A stretch of DNA of 64,000 nucleotides from JAEYZM01 sp943372195 (GCA_943372195.1 CALRXS010000015.1:9508-73507), one strand, 5' to 3'. Positions 24,792-35,434 are shown, numbered from the stretch's first letter. Numbers and translations are program-made. Notes: generated by a model from the sequence alone, not told the origin.

Positions 24792-25814
24792 ATGAAAATT
24801 GGCATTAACGGATTCGGAAGAATAGGCAGACTAGTATTTAGAGCTGCTATAGAAAGAGAAGATATAGAAATAGTTGGTATCAATGATTTAGTAGATGCAG
24901 ACTACATGGCTTATATGTTGAAATATGATTCAACACATGGCAGATTTGAAGGAGAAGTAAGAGTTGAAGATGGATTCTTAATAGTAAGAAATCAAAGAAT
25001 AAGAATAACTGCAGAGAAAGATCCATCGAATTTAGCATGGGACAAAATTGGTGCTACACATATAGTAGAGAGTACAGGTTTATTTTTAGATAAAGAGAAG
25101 GCGAGTTTGCATTTAAAAGCTGGGGCTAAGAAAGTAATTATTTCAGCACCTGCAAAAGATGATACGCCAACATTTGTAATGGGAGTAAACAATGATGCAT
25201 ATCAATCAGACATGGATATTATTTCTAATGCATCATGTACTACTAATTGTTTAGCTCCATTGGCAAAAGTTATACATGATAATTTTGGTATCGAAGAGGG
25301 ATTGATGACAACTATACATGCAGTAACTGCAACACAAAAAACAGTTGACGGCCCATCTGTTAAAGACTGGAGAGGCGGTAGAGGAGCTTATCAAAATATT
25401 ATACCATCATCTACTGGTGCAGCAAAAGCTGTTGGCTTAGTAATACCATCATTAAAAGGTAAATTAACAGGTATGAGTTTCAGAGTACCTGTACCCAATG
25501 TTTCAGTAGTAGACTTAACTTGTAAATTACAAAAAGAGGCAAGCTATGAAGAAATAAAGCAAGCTTTAAAGTTAGCATCTGAAACTAATTTAAAAGGCAT
25601 ACTAGGCTATACTGAAGACCCTGTTGTATCAAGTGATTTTATGGGTGATGCAAGAACAAGCATATTTGATGCAGAAGCTGGAATTATGCTTAGCAATAAA
25701 TTTGTAAAACTTGTTGCATGGTATGATAACGAATGGGGTTATTCAAACAAGTTAGTAGACTTGATGCAATATGTACATGAAAGAGATCAAGAGCTATTAG
25801 AAGTAATAGCATAA
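24792..25814 (+). CDS. gap: Glyceraldehyde-3-phosphate dehydrogenase, type I
   Basis: Converts glyceraldehyde-3-phosphate, phosphate and NAD to 1,3-bisphosphoglycerate in glycolysis. The 340-residue protein begins MKIGINGFGRIGRLVFRAA (NAD motif). The catalytic Cys149 is in SNASCTTNC and His176 is in TIHAVTATQ, which are the canonical positions. DNEWGYSNKLVDL closes the fold. It is a single-gene unit with its own terminator. Confidence 0.97.
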   Translation: MKIGINGFGRIGRLVFRAAIEREDIEIVGINDLVDADYMAYMLKYDSTHGRFEGEVRVEDGFLIVRNQRIRITAEKDPSNLAWDKIGATHIVESTGLFLDKEKASLHLKAGAKKVIISAPAKDDTPTFVMGVNNDAYQSDMDIISNASCTTNCLAPLAKVIHDNFGIEEGLMTTIHAVTATQKTVDGPSVKDWRGGRGAYQNIIPSSTGAAKAVGLVIPSLKGKLTGMSFRVPVPNVSVVDLTCKLQKEASYEEIKQALKLASETNLKGILGYTEDPVVSSDFMGDARTSIFDAEAGIMLSNKFVKLVAWYDNEWGYSNKLVDLMQYVHERDQELLEVIA

Positions 25815-25850
25815 AAATATTTAAGATGCTTAGTGTTTGTAGTATAAATT

Positions 25851-25881
25851 GGGTTTGAACAGGTGGTTCAAGCCCTTTTTT
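25851..25881 (+). terminator. Terminator after gap
   Basis: GGGTTTGAAC-AGGTG-GTTCAAGCCC (one G-U pair) followed by six T residues. Confidence 0.85.
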
Positions 25882-25940
25882 CTTTTTCTACATTAATCAA
25901 GAATATTAATTATTAGTTTATTATTACTAATTTAGATTAT

Positions 25941-27005
25941 ATGTCAATAATTATAAAAGGAATCGGCTCTTACATACCAAAGAATGAAATTAAAAATGAA
26001 GATTTTTTTCAACATGAATTTCGTTCTGAAGATGGACAATTATTACCACAAGGTAATGAAACAATTATCAGAAAATTTAAAGATATAACAGGTATAAATG
26101 CAAGAAGATATGCAGATGATAATATGCTAACATCAGAGATGGGTACAAAAGCAGCATTATTAGCTATAGAAGATGCAGGTATAGATGTTAATGAAATAGA
26201 TGCAGTTATATTCGCACATAATTTTGGAAACATTCCGAAAGAAACTGTACAAACAGATGTATTACCATGTCTTGCAACCAGAGTAAAGCACGATTTAAAA
26301 ATCACTAATGTTGATTGTGCTGCATTTGATATAATTTTCGGTTGCCCTGGGTGGATACAAGGTGTGATTCTTGCAAGACAATATATATTAGCAGGTGATG
26401 CAAAAAACGTTTTAGTGATTGGTGCAGAATCTTTATCGAGAGTTGTAGATCCTTTTGATAGAGATTCAATGATTTATTCGGATGGTGCTGGTGCAAGTAT
26501 TATTTCGCTATCTGAAGATGAAAGTGCTGGCATTTTATCTGTAGCAAGTCAAACCTTTGCTGATGAAGAAGCATTTTATCTATTCTTCGGACATTCATAT
26601 AAAGAAGACTACACTCCTGAAACAAGATACATTAAAATGCATGGTAGAAAAATATACGAATTTGCATTGAATAATGTACCATTAGCTATGAAAAAATGTT
26701 TAGATAAAGCAGGTGTTGATATTAATGATTTGCATAAAATTTTCATTCATCAAGCTAACGAGAAAATGGATGAAGCAATAATCGATCGATTTTACAAACT
26801 TTATAATATTAGCGACATCCCTAAAAATATTATGCCTATGAGTATTCACGAATTAGGTAATAGTTCAGTAGCAACAGTTCCTACATTATATGATTTAGTG
26901 AAAAGAAATACAATTGAAGATCATCATATCCAAAAAGGTGATGTAGTATTATTAGCTTCTGTTGGTGCTGGAATGAGTATAAACGCCATCGTTTACAAAG
27001 TATAA
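25941..27005 (+). CDS. 3-oxoacyl-ACP synthase III family protein (FabH-like)
   Basis: A 354-residue thiolase-fold enzyme with the complete FabH catalytic triad: Cys126 in DCAAFD, His270 in FIHQAN and Asn307 in LGNSSV. FabH condenses an acyl-CoA primer with malonyl-ACP. The sequence around Cys126 (DCAAFDIIFGCPGW) and the long N-terminus differ from housekeeping FabH, and no fab genes adjoin it. It may therefore be a specialised ketosynthase that uses another primer. It is transcribed after gap, with a terminator between. Confidence 0.82.
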   Translation: MSIIIKGIGSYIPKNEIKNEDFFQHEFRSEDGQLLPQGNETIIRKFKDITGINARRYADDNMLTSEMGTKAALLAIEDAGIDVNEIDAVIFAHNFGNIPKETVQTDVLPCLATRVKHDLKITNVDCAAFDIIFGCPGWIQGVILARQYILAGDAKNVLVIGAESLSRVVDPFDRDSMIYSDGAGASIISLSEDESAGILSVASQTFADEEAFYLFFGHSYKEDYTPETRYIKMHGRKIYEFALNNVPLAMKKCLDKAGVDINDLHKIFIHQANEKMDEAIIDRFYKLYNISDIPKNIMPMSIHELGNSSVATVPTLYDLVKRNTIEDHHIQKGDVVLLASVGAGMSINAIVYKV

Positions 27006-27217
27006 TCATTATAAACACTCAATTTTAGGTAAGATTACATACATTAAGTCTCTGTAACACTTGTATTTATTGAGATTTTCACATAGTGTTAATAATTTTT
27101 TATATGTGGGGCTTGATTATATCAGATTTTACTTCTTCTTTTATGTAATAAAATCAAGTGTTTCAAGAGAAATTAAAAATTAAAACATAAGTATTAACTA
27201 AAATTTACTCAACAATT

Positions 27218-27493
27218 ATGAACAAAGCAGAATTAATCGAAGCAATGGCTTCAGGTGCAAAATTAACAAAAGCAGATGCTGGTAGAGCTTTAGATGCATT
27301 TTTAGAGGCAACTACTAAGACATTAAAAAAAGGTGATAAACTTACATTAGTAGGTTTTGGAACTTGGTCAGTAACTAAGAGACCTGCAAGAACAGGACGT
27401 AACCCTAAAACTGGTAAAGCGATTAAAATTGCTGCTAAGAAGGTTGCTAAATTCAAAGCTGGTGCTGCATTAGCAAAAGTTGTTAACAAGTAA
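27218..27493 (+). CDS. hup: HU-family DNA-binding protein
   Basis: A 91-residue histone-like protein that bends and compacts DNA as a dimer. The start MNKAELIEAMASGAKLTKAD and the DNA-binding arm RPARTGRNPKTGKAIKIAA are diagnostic. Its 212-base leader region is AT-rich and can form a long hairpin whose ends are CTTGATT (27112-27118) and AATCAAG (27152-27158). I see no clear promoter box. A strong bidirectional terminator follows. Confidence 0.95.
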   Translation: MNKAELIEAMASGAKLTKADAGRALDAFLEATTKTLKKGDKLTLVGFGTWSVTKRPARTGRNPKTGKAIKIAAKKVAKFKAGAALAKVVNK

Positions 27494-27511
27494 TCTTTGT
27501 CAATGAATAAA

Positions 27512-27545
27512 AAAAAGACCCGAAAAATTTCGGGTCTTTTTTTTT
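27512..27545. terminator. Bidirectional terminator between hup and usp
   Basis: A-rich, AGACCCGAAA-AA-TTTCGGGTCT, then T-rich: a strong stem with A/T flanks serving both convergent genes. Confidence 0.9.
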
Positions 27546-28437
27546 ACCATCCGTATGGATGTAGATCTATAGTACTTGGGTGTCGAGTTGGTTGAATACT
27601 CAATACTGGTACCTTTGAATGATTAATTAATTGTTGTGCAGTAGGGCCCATAATAAAATCAACAACATCTTCATTTTCCATATCAGCCATCACTAAAATC
27701 AAATCCACCTCTTGATCTTTAGCACATTTTAATATTTCTTTGGCTGCATTACCTTGAGTTAAAAACAATCTATTTGGTATTTTATTTTCATCAACAATTG
27801 CTTTGATTTGTGCAGCTTCTCTTTCTATTTTTTGTAAATGCGCATCTTCTACTTCAGTATCTATACCCAAAGTAATTAACTCTGCATTAAACCATTTAGC
27901 ATAGTTTATAGCAAACTTCACTTTCTGTCTTGAATATGGATCATCTTTAAATGGCATTAGTATTTTACGAATTCCATTTTCAGACATTTTATTTTGAACT
28001 GACAATACCGGACAATTAACTTCAGAAATAACTCTTACTGCATTGCTACCAATAATGAATTCTCTAAAACCACTTACTCCATGGGTACTCATTACAATTA
28101 AATCAAACTTATTTTCATTTACATAGTCTGTCAATACCCTGTGACTTCTTCCAAACTCTACATGTGTAGAAATTTTAATTTGATACTTTTGTTCTAAAGA
28201 TGTTGCAAGCTCAGAAATTTGTTTAGATTTTATTGCAAGCATGTCAACCTCTCTTTGAATAATTTCTTCGGTATTCAAATAAAAATCACCTGGTACTGCC
28301 ATGGTTAACAACTCTTCAATTACGTGAAATAAATGAATATTAGATCCATGAATATTTGCTATGTTAACTGCATAATCAATAGCATAGAGAGATAACTCTG
28401 AAAAATCTGTAGGTATTAAAATTTTCTTGATTTCCAT
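27544..28437 (-). CDS. Tandem universal stress protein
   Basis: 297 residues with two UspA domains. The first (about 1-150) begins KKILIPTDFSELSLYAIDYA and has the nucleotide-binding-like segment MSTHGVSGFREFIIGSNA. The second (about 158-280) begins RKILMPFKDDPYSRQKVKF, and its corresponding loop reads MADMENEDVVDFIMGPTAQ, so the glycine motif is degenerate there. USPs support survival under starvation and stress. ATP binding is likely only in the first domain. Confidence 0.9.
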   Translation of the reverse strand: MEIKKILIPTDFSELSLYAIDYAVNIANIHGSNIHLFHVIEELLTMAVPGDFYLNTEEIIQREVDMLAIKSKQISELATSLEQKYQIKISTHVEFGRSHRVLTDYVNENKFDLIVMSTHGVSGFREFIIGSNAVRVISEVNCPVLSVQNKMSENGIRKILMPFKDDPYSRQKVKFAINYAKWFNAELITLGIDTEVEDAHLQKIEREAAQIKAIVDENKIPNRLFLTQGNAAKEILKCAKDQEVDLILVMADMENEDVVDFIMGPTAQQLINHSKVPVLSIQPTRHPSTIDLHPYGW

Positions 28438-28571
28438 ATTTAGTTATTGTTTACACAATTATACTATCATATTTACGGAAAAAATATGATAATAGTCATT
28501 TATATCAACAAAAATTTAGTTGATTTATAAAAATAAAAATTCATATTTATAAATAATTAAAAACCAATACA

Positions 28572-30608
28572 ATGAAAAAAACCTTTACTTTATTTTTCGC
28601 AATTTTAGGTGTTTCAATCTCTTCTATTGCACAAACTACTTTCAATGATGATTTTGAAAGTTATACTGTGGGTTCTAAATTAGGACCACAATCAATTAAC
28701 TGGACAACCTGGAGTGGTGCCGATGGAGGTACTGAAGATGTAAATGTTGTTAGTAACGATGCTAAAAGTGGCACTAAATCGATTTATTTTAACTCTACCA
28801 GCACTAATGGAGGTCCGGCTGATGTTGTATTACCATTCGGAGGCGTATACAATACTGGTAATTTCAAATTCACTTCATGGTTTAAAGTACCAACTGGTAA
28901 ATCTGCTTACTTTAATTTTCAAGGTTCTGCAGTAATTGGTACAACATGGGCGATGGATTGTTATATGAATGCTAATGGTACATTTCAAATTGGAAATGCT
29001 ACTAATTTATTCTTAACTGGTAATTATCCTCAAGGTACTTGGTTTGAAGTTCGAGCTGAGATTAATTTGAATGCAAACCAATGGTCTATGTACGTAGACT
29101 CTGTATTAGTTGGTACTTTTACTAATAACATTAATCAAATTGCTTCAATTGACTACTACCCAGCTAATGCTCAAGCATCATTCTGGGTTGATGATGTATC
29201 TTATCAGTATACACCATATGTAGCACCTTCAGTGAATGCTGCTTTGTATTCATTTTCTATGCAAAATGGATTAGTCGGACAAAACAGAAATCCGAAAGTT
29301 GCAATCAGAAACCTAGGTCAAACTGCCATACAATCATTTGATTTAAAAGTGAAATATAATGGTGATTCAATAATCAAAAACATCACTAACATCAATGTAG
29401 CTGCATTAGCAACTTATGATGTTACTATACCTGAAACATTCGTCTTGGCGACTGGTAGTAATAATGCAATTGCAAGCATCACAAATGTGAATGGTAATGG
29501 AAATGACGGTGACCAATCTGATGATAATAAATCAATAGTTATAAATCCGATTGTTGCTGCAGAAGGCAAAATGCTTTTAGCAGAAGAAGCTACTGGAACT
29601 TGGTGTCAATGGTGCCCACGTGGTGCAGTATTCATGGATTTTATGCAAACAAGCTACGATGGATATTTCGCAGGTGTTGCTGTTCATAATAACGACCCAA
29701 TGGTTTATACAGAATATGATGCTGCTGTATCATCATACGTACCTGGTTACCCTAGTGTAATTATGGATAGAACTACAATAATAGACCCAAGCGATATGGA
29801 AGCTGATTTTGCTTCTAAGATTACGGTTGCTCCTTCAGTATCAATTTTAAACGGTGCTACTTATAATGCTACTACTCGTACATTAAAAGTTTCTTTAAGC
29901 TCTACGATGAAAAAAGATATTTCAGGTAATTACAAAGTAACTTGTATTTTAACTGAAGACAGTGTACGCGGTACGGGTTCTGGCTATAACCAAGCAAATG
30001 CATATGCAGGTGGTAACAACGGCGTAATGGGTGGTTATGAATTATTAGCAAATCCTGTGCCTGCTAATAGAATGGTTTACGATCATGTTGGTAGAATTAT
30101 TTCACCGAGCTTTACTGGTTATGAAAATGCTTATGGTGCAACTGCAGATAGCGGTATTACTGTGACACATACTTTAACTTTTACTTTACCAGCAACATGG
30201 AAAGAAAATAAGTTACATATCATTGGTGCAATATTCGATGAAAATAATTTATCTGTTAATGCAAGCATGTCAACGATTGCTGAAGCAGTTGCTAATGGTT
30301 ATGTAAGCGGAACAGAAATTGGTGGCAACTCTGTAGGTGTTGAGAATTTATTAGGCCCTGATGCTATTCGCCTCGCTCCTAACCCTGCAAATAATTTAAG
30401 CAATATATTAATTGACCTAAATTCAGAAGCTAATGTCTCAGTTGAAATTTATTCAATTACTGGTGCATTAATTAGTTCTAAAAATTACGGTGAATTGAAT
30501 GGTTCTTTTCAATTACCAATTAATACATCTGAATTAAATTCAGGTATATATTTAGTGAATGTGAAAATTGGAAATGAATTAAAAGTTTTGAAATTAGCGA
30601 AAAACTAA
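28572..30608 (+). CDS. Secreted T9SS protein with Omp28/thioredoxin-like CxxC domain
   Basis: 678 residues. A signal peptide ends SSIAQ (about 21). A concanavalin-like region (about 25-215: DDFESYTVGSKLGPQ, YVDSVLVG) follows, then an Ig-like/CARDB segment (about 220-325). The Omp28-like thioredoxin domain has the redox-type motif TWCQWCPRG near residues 342-350. A T9SS type A sorting domain (about 600-678, APNPANNLSNILIDL) closes the protein. CxxC in an exported protein suggests thiol-disulfide chemistry outside the cell, but the activity is not established. Confidence 0.82.
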   Translation: MKKTFTLFFAILGVSISSIAQTTFNDDFESYTVGSKLGPQSINWTTWSGADGGTEDVNVVSNDAKSGTKSIYFNSTSTNGGPADVVLPFGGVYNTGNFKFTSWFKVPTGKSAYFNFQGSAVIGTTWAMDCYMNANGTFQIGNATNLFLTGNYPQGTWFEVRAEINLNANQWSMYVDSVLVGTFTNNINQIASIDYYPANAQASFWVDDVSYQYTPYVAPSVNAALYSFSMQNGLVGQNRNPKVAIRNLGQTAIQSFDLKVKYNGDSIIKNITNINVAALATYDVTIPETFVLATGSNNAIASITNVNGNGNDGDQSDDNKSIVINPIVAAEGKMLLAEEATGTWCQWCPRGAVFMDFMQTSYDGYFAGVAVHNNDPMVYTEYDAAVSSYVPGYPSVIMDRTTIIDPSDMEADFASKITVAPSVSILNGATYNATTRTLKVSLSSTMKKDISGNYKVTCILTEDSVRGTGSGYNQANAYAGGNNGVMGGYELLANPVPANRMVYDHVGRIISPSFTGYENAYGATADSGITVTHTLTFTLPATWKENKLHIIGAIFDENNLSVNASMSTIAEAVANGYVSGTEIGGNSVGVENLLGPDAIRLAPNPANNLSNILIDLNSEANVSVEIYSITGALISSKNYGELNGSFQLPINTSELNSGIYLVNVKIGNELKVLKLAKN

Positions 30609-30621
30609 TTTTATAATGTCA

Positions 30622-30653
30622 AAAAAAAAGCCCTCAATTGAGGGCTTTTTTTA
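30622..30653. terminator. Bidirectional terminator
   Basis: AAGCCCTCAATTGAGGGCTT with A and T flanks. The stop codon of the following minus-strand gene lies in the T-tract. Confidence 0.9.
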
Positions 30654-33600
30654 TTCAATAATTATTTTTTGATCGTATCGATAATCACTTGATTTTAATC
30701 TTAAAATATACATGCCTGGTAAATTATGCTCAATATCTATTGAGCTTCGTTCGCTAGTAATCAAATTATTTAATTCTATTCGTTTCACAACTTGTCCTAA
30801 TAAATTAATTAACTCCACTTCGAATTTATCGTTTTTAACTACATCAAATTCTAGAATAAATTTACCGGTATTCGGATTTGGTTTTACGTTTGCATTGAAA
30901 TAATTAGTAGAATAATTTACACCAGACAATAAAGCGAAAAACGAATCTGAGAAATTAGAACAAGTAGTATCTGAATTTGCAATTTCAACCATGTAATTTC
31001 CTGAAACAAATATTTTCAATGTTCTATCAATCGCATTCGGTATTAAGGTATCATTTAAATACCAACGATAACCAGCAGCAACATCCGTAGATAAAATAGA
31101 ATCTGTTTGACTTATTATTGGTTTAACGGGCACTGTATTAAATAATACATTTAATGTATCTGTATACATTTTACATGTAGAGCCATTGCTAAGTTCAGCA
31201 TGATAGTTTCCACTTTGCAATGCGAAATAATTCGTTTGCGTGGCACCAGAAATTATTGAATTGTTTCTATACCATTGAATATTTGCAGTAGTGTTTAAAC
31301 TTAATACTGCCGTATCACCATCACATAAATCGAATGTTGCATTATTTGTTATGTATGCTTTCGCAGGTCTATCAAAGCTTGTAATTACAAAATTAGCAGA
31401 AGTACTTGAACAGTTCGCATTAGAAACTTCTACAGTATAAGTTCCTGCCTCTTTAACAATTAATGTTGATGAATTCGCATTTGGTATCAATACATTATTT
31501 CTATACCATTTGTAATTACTAGCGGAACTAGAGCTGATAATTATACTATCACCATTGCAAAATGTTGTAGCACCTGCGATGCTTGGTGTCGCCGGACTTA
31601 CCAATACAGTAGTATTTACTGCTGCTGATTGTACACTGCAGGTACCATTAATAACTTCAACAATATATGCACCTGCTTGCGAAGCGGTATATGAATTAGA
31701 TGTAGCATTTAATATCAACTGATTATTTCTATACCATTTATATGAATAATTAGAATTAGAATCTGCTTTTAGTACTACTGATTCTCCAAAACAAAAAGTT
31801 GTATTACCTTGAGCAGTTATACTTGCAACAAGATTTTGATTATTTAACTTGAAGATACCACCAACTGTATTGCTTGTATTAAATCCTCCAGAATAACCAG
31901 TATTTTGATTATAAAATCTCACACAATTATGTTGCAGGTTATCTAAGACTGTCCAAGTTGCCCCACCATCTTGAGTATAAGCTGTACCTGCAGAACCTGC
32001 TGCAGCACCCGATACATAATAGGTATTCGTTGTACCTGGTACATAAGCGATAGAATTTTTATTAGATATTGCTGTTAAATTATTCGTTAATAATGTCCAG
32101 GTAGTACCACCATTACTTGTTGAATATAAAATTCCATTTTGAACTGGCGATAAGCTATTACAAATCATTATACCATTATTTTGATCTTTAAATGCAAGAT
32201 CAACGATAAAACAATTTGCTGCTAATGGAGTAGTTGTGACTGTCCAGTTTAAACCTTTATTCGTCGATTTATAAATTCTACCTTTCGTAGTTGTGTACCA
32301 AACGGTATTTCCTAATACATGATAATATCCTATAGTACCATACTCATCAGCTGCTAATGGAGCTGGAATATTTGCTTGTGGAACTCTTGTCCAGGTAGTA
32401 CCACCATTGGTAGTTGTATAGATTTCGTGATAACCACCTTCTGGGTCACCTAAAGCAACGCCATCATTTACATTGAAGAAATGAACCACATTAATAAATG
32501 AAGTTGATAAATTAAATGTTGCGGATGTTTGCTTTACCCAAGTAGTACCACCATTATTAGTTCTATACACACCTTGTGCGGCGATCGATGTGGTATTCGG
32601 ATAAATGGCTGCCCATGCTGTATCTGCATTTATCGCTGAAAGATTAGCTAAACCATAATCAATAGTAATACCAGCAGCATTTACAGTTCCAGGAATCCAA
32701 GTTTGTCCGCCGTTGATAGTTCTACTATAATCTCTAACTGTAGCATTCCCACCTGAACCATCATAAGCACTAGCCCAAGCAATGTTTTCATTTACTATTG
32801 AAACATCATTGATACCTCTTGAAATAGCTGAGAAACCTGTAGCTTGAACATCCCAAGATAAACAAGATGCTACACCAGCTTGGTTAACTGTGATATAAGC
32901 AGATTTTGTTACCGAATCTGCACCAGCAGAATTAGTAACTTTTAATTTCACTGAATAAACTCCAGCTGTATTATATGTAACACTTGGATTTTGTGCAACT
33001 GAAGTGTTTGGTGAGCCACCATTGAATGTCCAGTTCCAAGAATTTGGTGTATTTGTAGATGCATCAGTAAAACTAATTGATGCACCTTCAAAAATTGTTG
33101 TTTGTGCTGCATTGAAATTTGCAACAGGTGCAGCAACAAAAGTATACAATGGAGATTCCCATAAACCTCTGCCGTAAGTTGCTGCTCTAATTTTAGTAGT
33201 TGTATAATGAATTTCTAAGTCTTGTACTTTAACATTTGGAAGATTTGTCATGAATGACATCCATGCTACACTATTACTTTTGTAATATACTCCAACATCT
33301 GTTCCTATGTATATCGCATCATTTGAATTGTTTTCATATTCAATGCAATTCACTGGTAAATTTGGTAAACCAGATGAAATGTTCGTCCAGGTAGTACCTC
33401 CATTTGAACTATAAAAAACTTTATTAGTAGAGCTATAACCAGAGAATACTGCCCAAATTTTATTGGCATCCGTATTAGAAATTGCAACATCTTTTAAGTA
33501 AGCAGTAGATGTCGGAAGGCCTGCAACTATTGATGTCCATGAGGTTCCACCATTTGTAGTTTTGTATAATCGATTACCTTTACCTGCATAAATCACATCC

Positions 33601-35432
33601 GGATTACTAATAGATATTTTTAAAATTTCATGTAATTCACCAGTAGGTAAATTAGCGGTTAACATAGTGTAGCTAGCACCACTATTAGTAGATTTATAAA
33701 TTCTATCGTAAGCTATGAAAACAGTGCTAGGTGTAGTAGGATGTAAGACATATGGAGTAATCCATGCACCGTCAGGCGCACCTGAAGGTTTTACAGACGA
33801 AAATGATAATCCTCCGTTAGTAGATCTTCTTATATCACCGTATTGAATACCTGCATAAACGTTATTTGCATTTGCAGGTTCAACTAAACATTGCATACCA
33901 TCACCACCTAATACAGCTCTCCAAGCTCCGCTTAAATATCTATTAGTACCATTATCTTGCGCACCGCCATAAATTACTGTAGCATCAGTTGCGGCTGAAC
34001 TCACTCTATAAAATTGTGTAATCTGCAAACCATTACTTAGATCTGTCCAAGCAGCACCATCATTCGTAGACTTTCTTATACCCCCATCATTACCAGAAAA
34101 GATAACAGAAGAGCTTGGTTGAAATTCTAATATATGTTGATCAGCATGTATGAATGGTTTACCATTTGCACCATACCAATGCCCAGTATTTGTAAAGGTA
34201 GTGCCTCCGTTTATCGACTTCCATAAATTCACACCACCTACATAAATTAAATTAGCGTCTAAAGGAGAAACTGCTAAAGCTAAATCATACCAACCTTGTC
34301 CGCCTACATCTGTACCATCTGGCTCCCAACCCAGTAAATTTGGTGAACTATTCACTTGTGTATATGATACACCAGAATTAGTAGATTTATAAAGAGCCCT
34401 ATAACCGTTGTCAGTAGAATTAGAAGCTAACACATAAACAACACTTGAACTAGCAGCTGATACAGCGATAGATGTTCTTAAAATATTTGATGTTGGTAAT
34501 CCTGTTGCTTGTGTAAATGTTTGACCACCGTTTGTTGAATAATACACTTTGCCCGTACCCGCACCACTATAAGAACCTGCATAAACAACATTTGCGTCAC
34601 CGGGTTTAAATTCTCCATCGAAGAAAATACCACTTAAAACGGATGTCCAGTTTGTACCTGCATTTACTGTTCTATAAACTCCACTATTCGTAAAAGCAAT
34701 TAAAATATCTGGGGATGTTGGATTAATCAATAATCTTGCAATTCTATTTTGCCCTGAAGTCTGAAAACTTAATCCTGTTGTATTCCATGTTATGCCCCCA
34801 TCAATACTTTTCAATACACCAATACTATAAGTATCAGCACCATCAGCATCACCTGTTGCGATGTACATGATATTTGAATTAGAAGGATGAATAGCGACAT
34901 CAGAAACACCTAAAGTAGAAAATGCATCAGTGTTAGACGACCAGTTAGTACCACCATTTGTAGTCTTCCATAATCCCCCACCTGGTGTACCAATCCAAAT
35001 ATTATTATTGTTTTGAGGATCAAAGCGAATGCAATTCACACGACCAATACCTGCAGCAGGGTATCCTAAACCATTAACGGGTACGGTTGTCGGACCTAAG
35101 GCCGACCAGTTACCAGCCATTGCTGCAGATTTATTTTGAGATTTTTGGTTTACAAATTTACTAAGCTCTTCATTAATGATTTCATTAGGCAGATAACCAG
35201 TTGGGTAAACCCTAGGAGTCATAAACTCTTCGTAGCGTTTGAACTGTTTATATCCTTTCCCTTTTTCGATAGTCTTATCTTTCCAATACGAATAAAATGC
35301 AGCCTGTACATCATAGAAATTGGAATTCGGATTGAGCATCATTTGCACCCAAGTTTCTTGTTTTGGCTCTTGAGCAAATACAGAGAAAATGCTAAAAAGC
35401 AAAATCATTAAAATAGAAAGTAAACGTTTCAT
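30651..35432 (-). CDS. Giant secreted protein: sortilin/BNR propellers, PKD, Ig-like repeats, T9SS domain
   Basis: 1593 residues. Signal peptide (…FSVFAQ), then a sortilin/BNR-type beta-propeller (about 100-765) with many repeats such as IYKSTNSGASYT and LYKTTNGGTSW. A PKD domain follows (about 770-860: ANFNAAQTTIFEGASISFTD), then a second BNR block (about 870-1200), four Ig-like repeats (about 1210-1500, each with a YKWYRNN-like core) and a T9SS type A domain (about 1520-1593, VKPNPNTGKFILEF). Such proteins are surface adhesins or glycan/protein-degrading exoproteins. No catalytic motif is identifiable, so function is open. The small lipoprotein gene lies 2 bases upstream. Confidence 0.85.
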   Translation of the reverse strand: MKRLLSILMILLFSIFSVFAQEPKQETWVQMMLNPNSNFYDVQAAFYSYWKDKTIEKGKGYKQFKRYEEFMTPRVYPTGYLPNEIINEELSKFVNQKSQNKSAAMAGNWSALGPTTVPVNGLGYPAAGIGRVNCIRFDPQNNNNIWIGTPGGGLWKTTNGGTNWSSNTDAFSTLGVSDVAIHPSNSNIMYIATGDADGADTYSIGVLKSIDGGITWNTTGLSFQTSGQNRIARLLINPTSPDILIAFTNSGVYRTVNAGTNWTSVLSGIFFDGEFKPGDANVVYAGSYSGAGTGKVYYSTNGGQTFTQATGLPTSNILRTSIAVSAASSSVVYVLASNSTDNGYRALYKSTNSGVSYTQVNSSPNLLGWEPDGTDVGGQGWYDLALAVSPLDANLIYVGGVNLWKSINGGTTFTNTGHWYGANGKPFIHADQHILEFQPSSSVIFSGNDGGIRKSTNDGAAWTDLSNGLQITQFYRVSSAATDATVIYGGAQDNGTNRYLSGAWRAVLGGDGMQCLVEPANANNVYAGIQYGDIRRSTNGGLSFSSVKPSGAPDGAWITPYVLHPTTPSTVFIAYDRIYKSTNSGASYTMLTANLPTGELHEILKISISNPDVIYAGKGNRLYKTTNGGTSWTSIVAGLPTSTAYLKDVAISNTDANKIWAVFSGYSSTNKVFYSSNGGTTWTNISSGLPNLPVNCIEYENNSNDAIYIGTDVGVYYKSNSVAWMSFMTNLPNVKVQDLEIHYTTTKIRAATYGRGLWESPLYTFVAAPVANFNAAQTTIFEGASISFTDASTNTPNSWNWTFNGGSPNTSVAQNPSVTYNTAGVYSVKLKVTNSAGADSVTKSAYITVNQAGVASCLSWDVQATGFSAISRGINDVSIVNENIAWASAYDGSGGNATVRDYSRTINGGQTWIPGTVNAAGITIDYGLANLSAINADTAWAAIYPNTTSIAAQGVYRTNNGGTTWVKQTSATFNLSTSFINVVHFFNVNDGVALGDPEGGYHEIYTTTNGGTTWTRVPQANIPAPLAADEYGTIGYYHVLGNTVWYTTTKGRIYKSTNKGLNWTVTTTPLAANCFIVDLAFKDQNNGIMICNSLSPVQNGILYSTSNGGTTWTLLTNNLTAISNKNSIAYVPGTTNTYYVSGAAAGSAGTAYTQDGGATWTVLDNLQHNCVRFYNQNTGYSGGFNTSNTVGGIFKLNNQNLVASITAQGNTTFCFGESVVLKADSNSNYSYKWYRNNQLILNATSNSYTASQAGAYIVEVINGTCSVQSAAVNTTVLVSPATPSIAGATTFCNGDSIIISSSSASNYKWYRNNVLIPNANSSTLIVKEAGTYTVEVSNANCSSTSANFVITSFDRPAKAYITNNATFDLCDGDTAVLSLNTTANIQWYRNNSIISGATQTNYFALQSGNYHAELSNGSTCKMYTDTLNVLFNTVPVKPIISQTDSILSTDVAAGYRWYLNDTLIPNAIDRTLKIFVSGNYMVEIANSDTTCSNFSDSFFALLSGVNYSTNYFNANVKPNPNTGKFILEFDVVKNDKFEVELINLLGQVVKRIELNNLITSERSSIDIEHNLPGMYILRLKSSDYRYDQKIIIE

Positions 35433-35434
35433 AA

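Noticed and set aside
27104..27148. A 14-codon frame (MWGLIISDFTSSFM) in the hup leader
   Set aside because: Too short, lies inside a potential hairpin, and no downstream feature such as codon runs or a T-tract supports a leader peptide.
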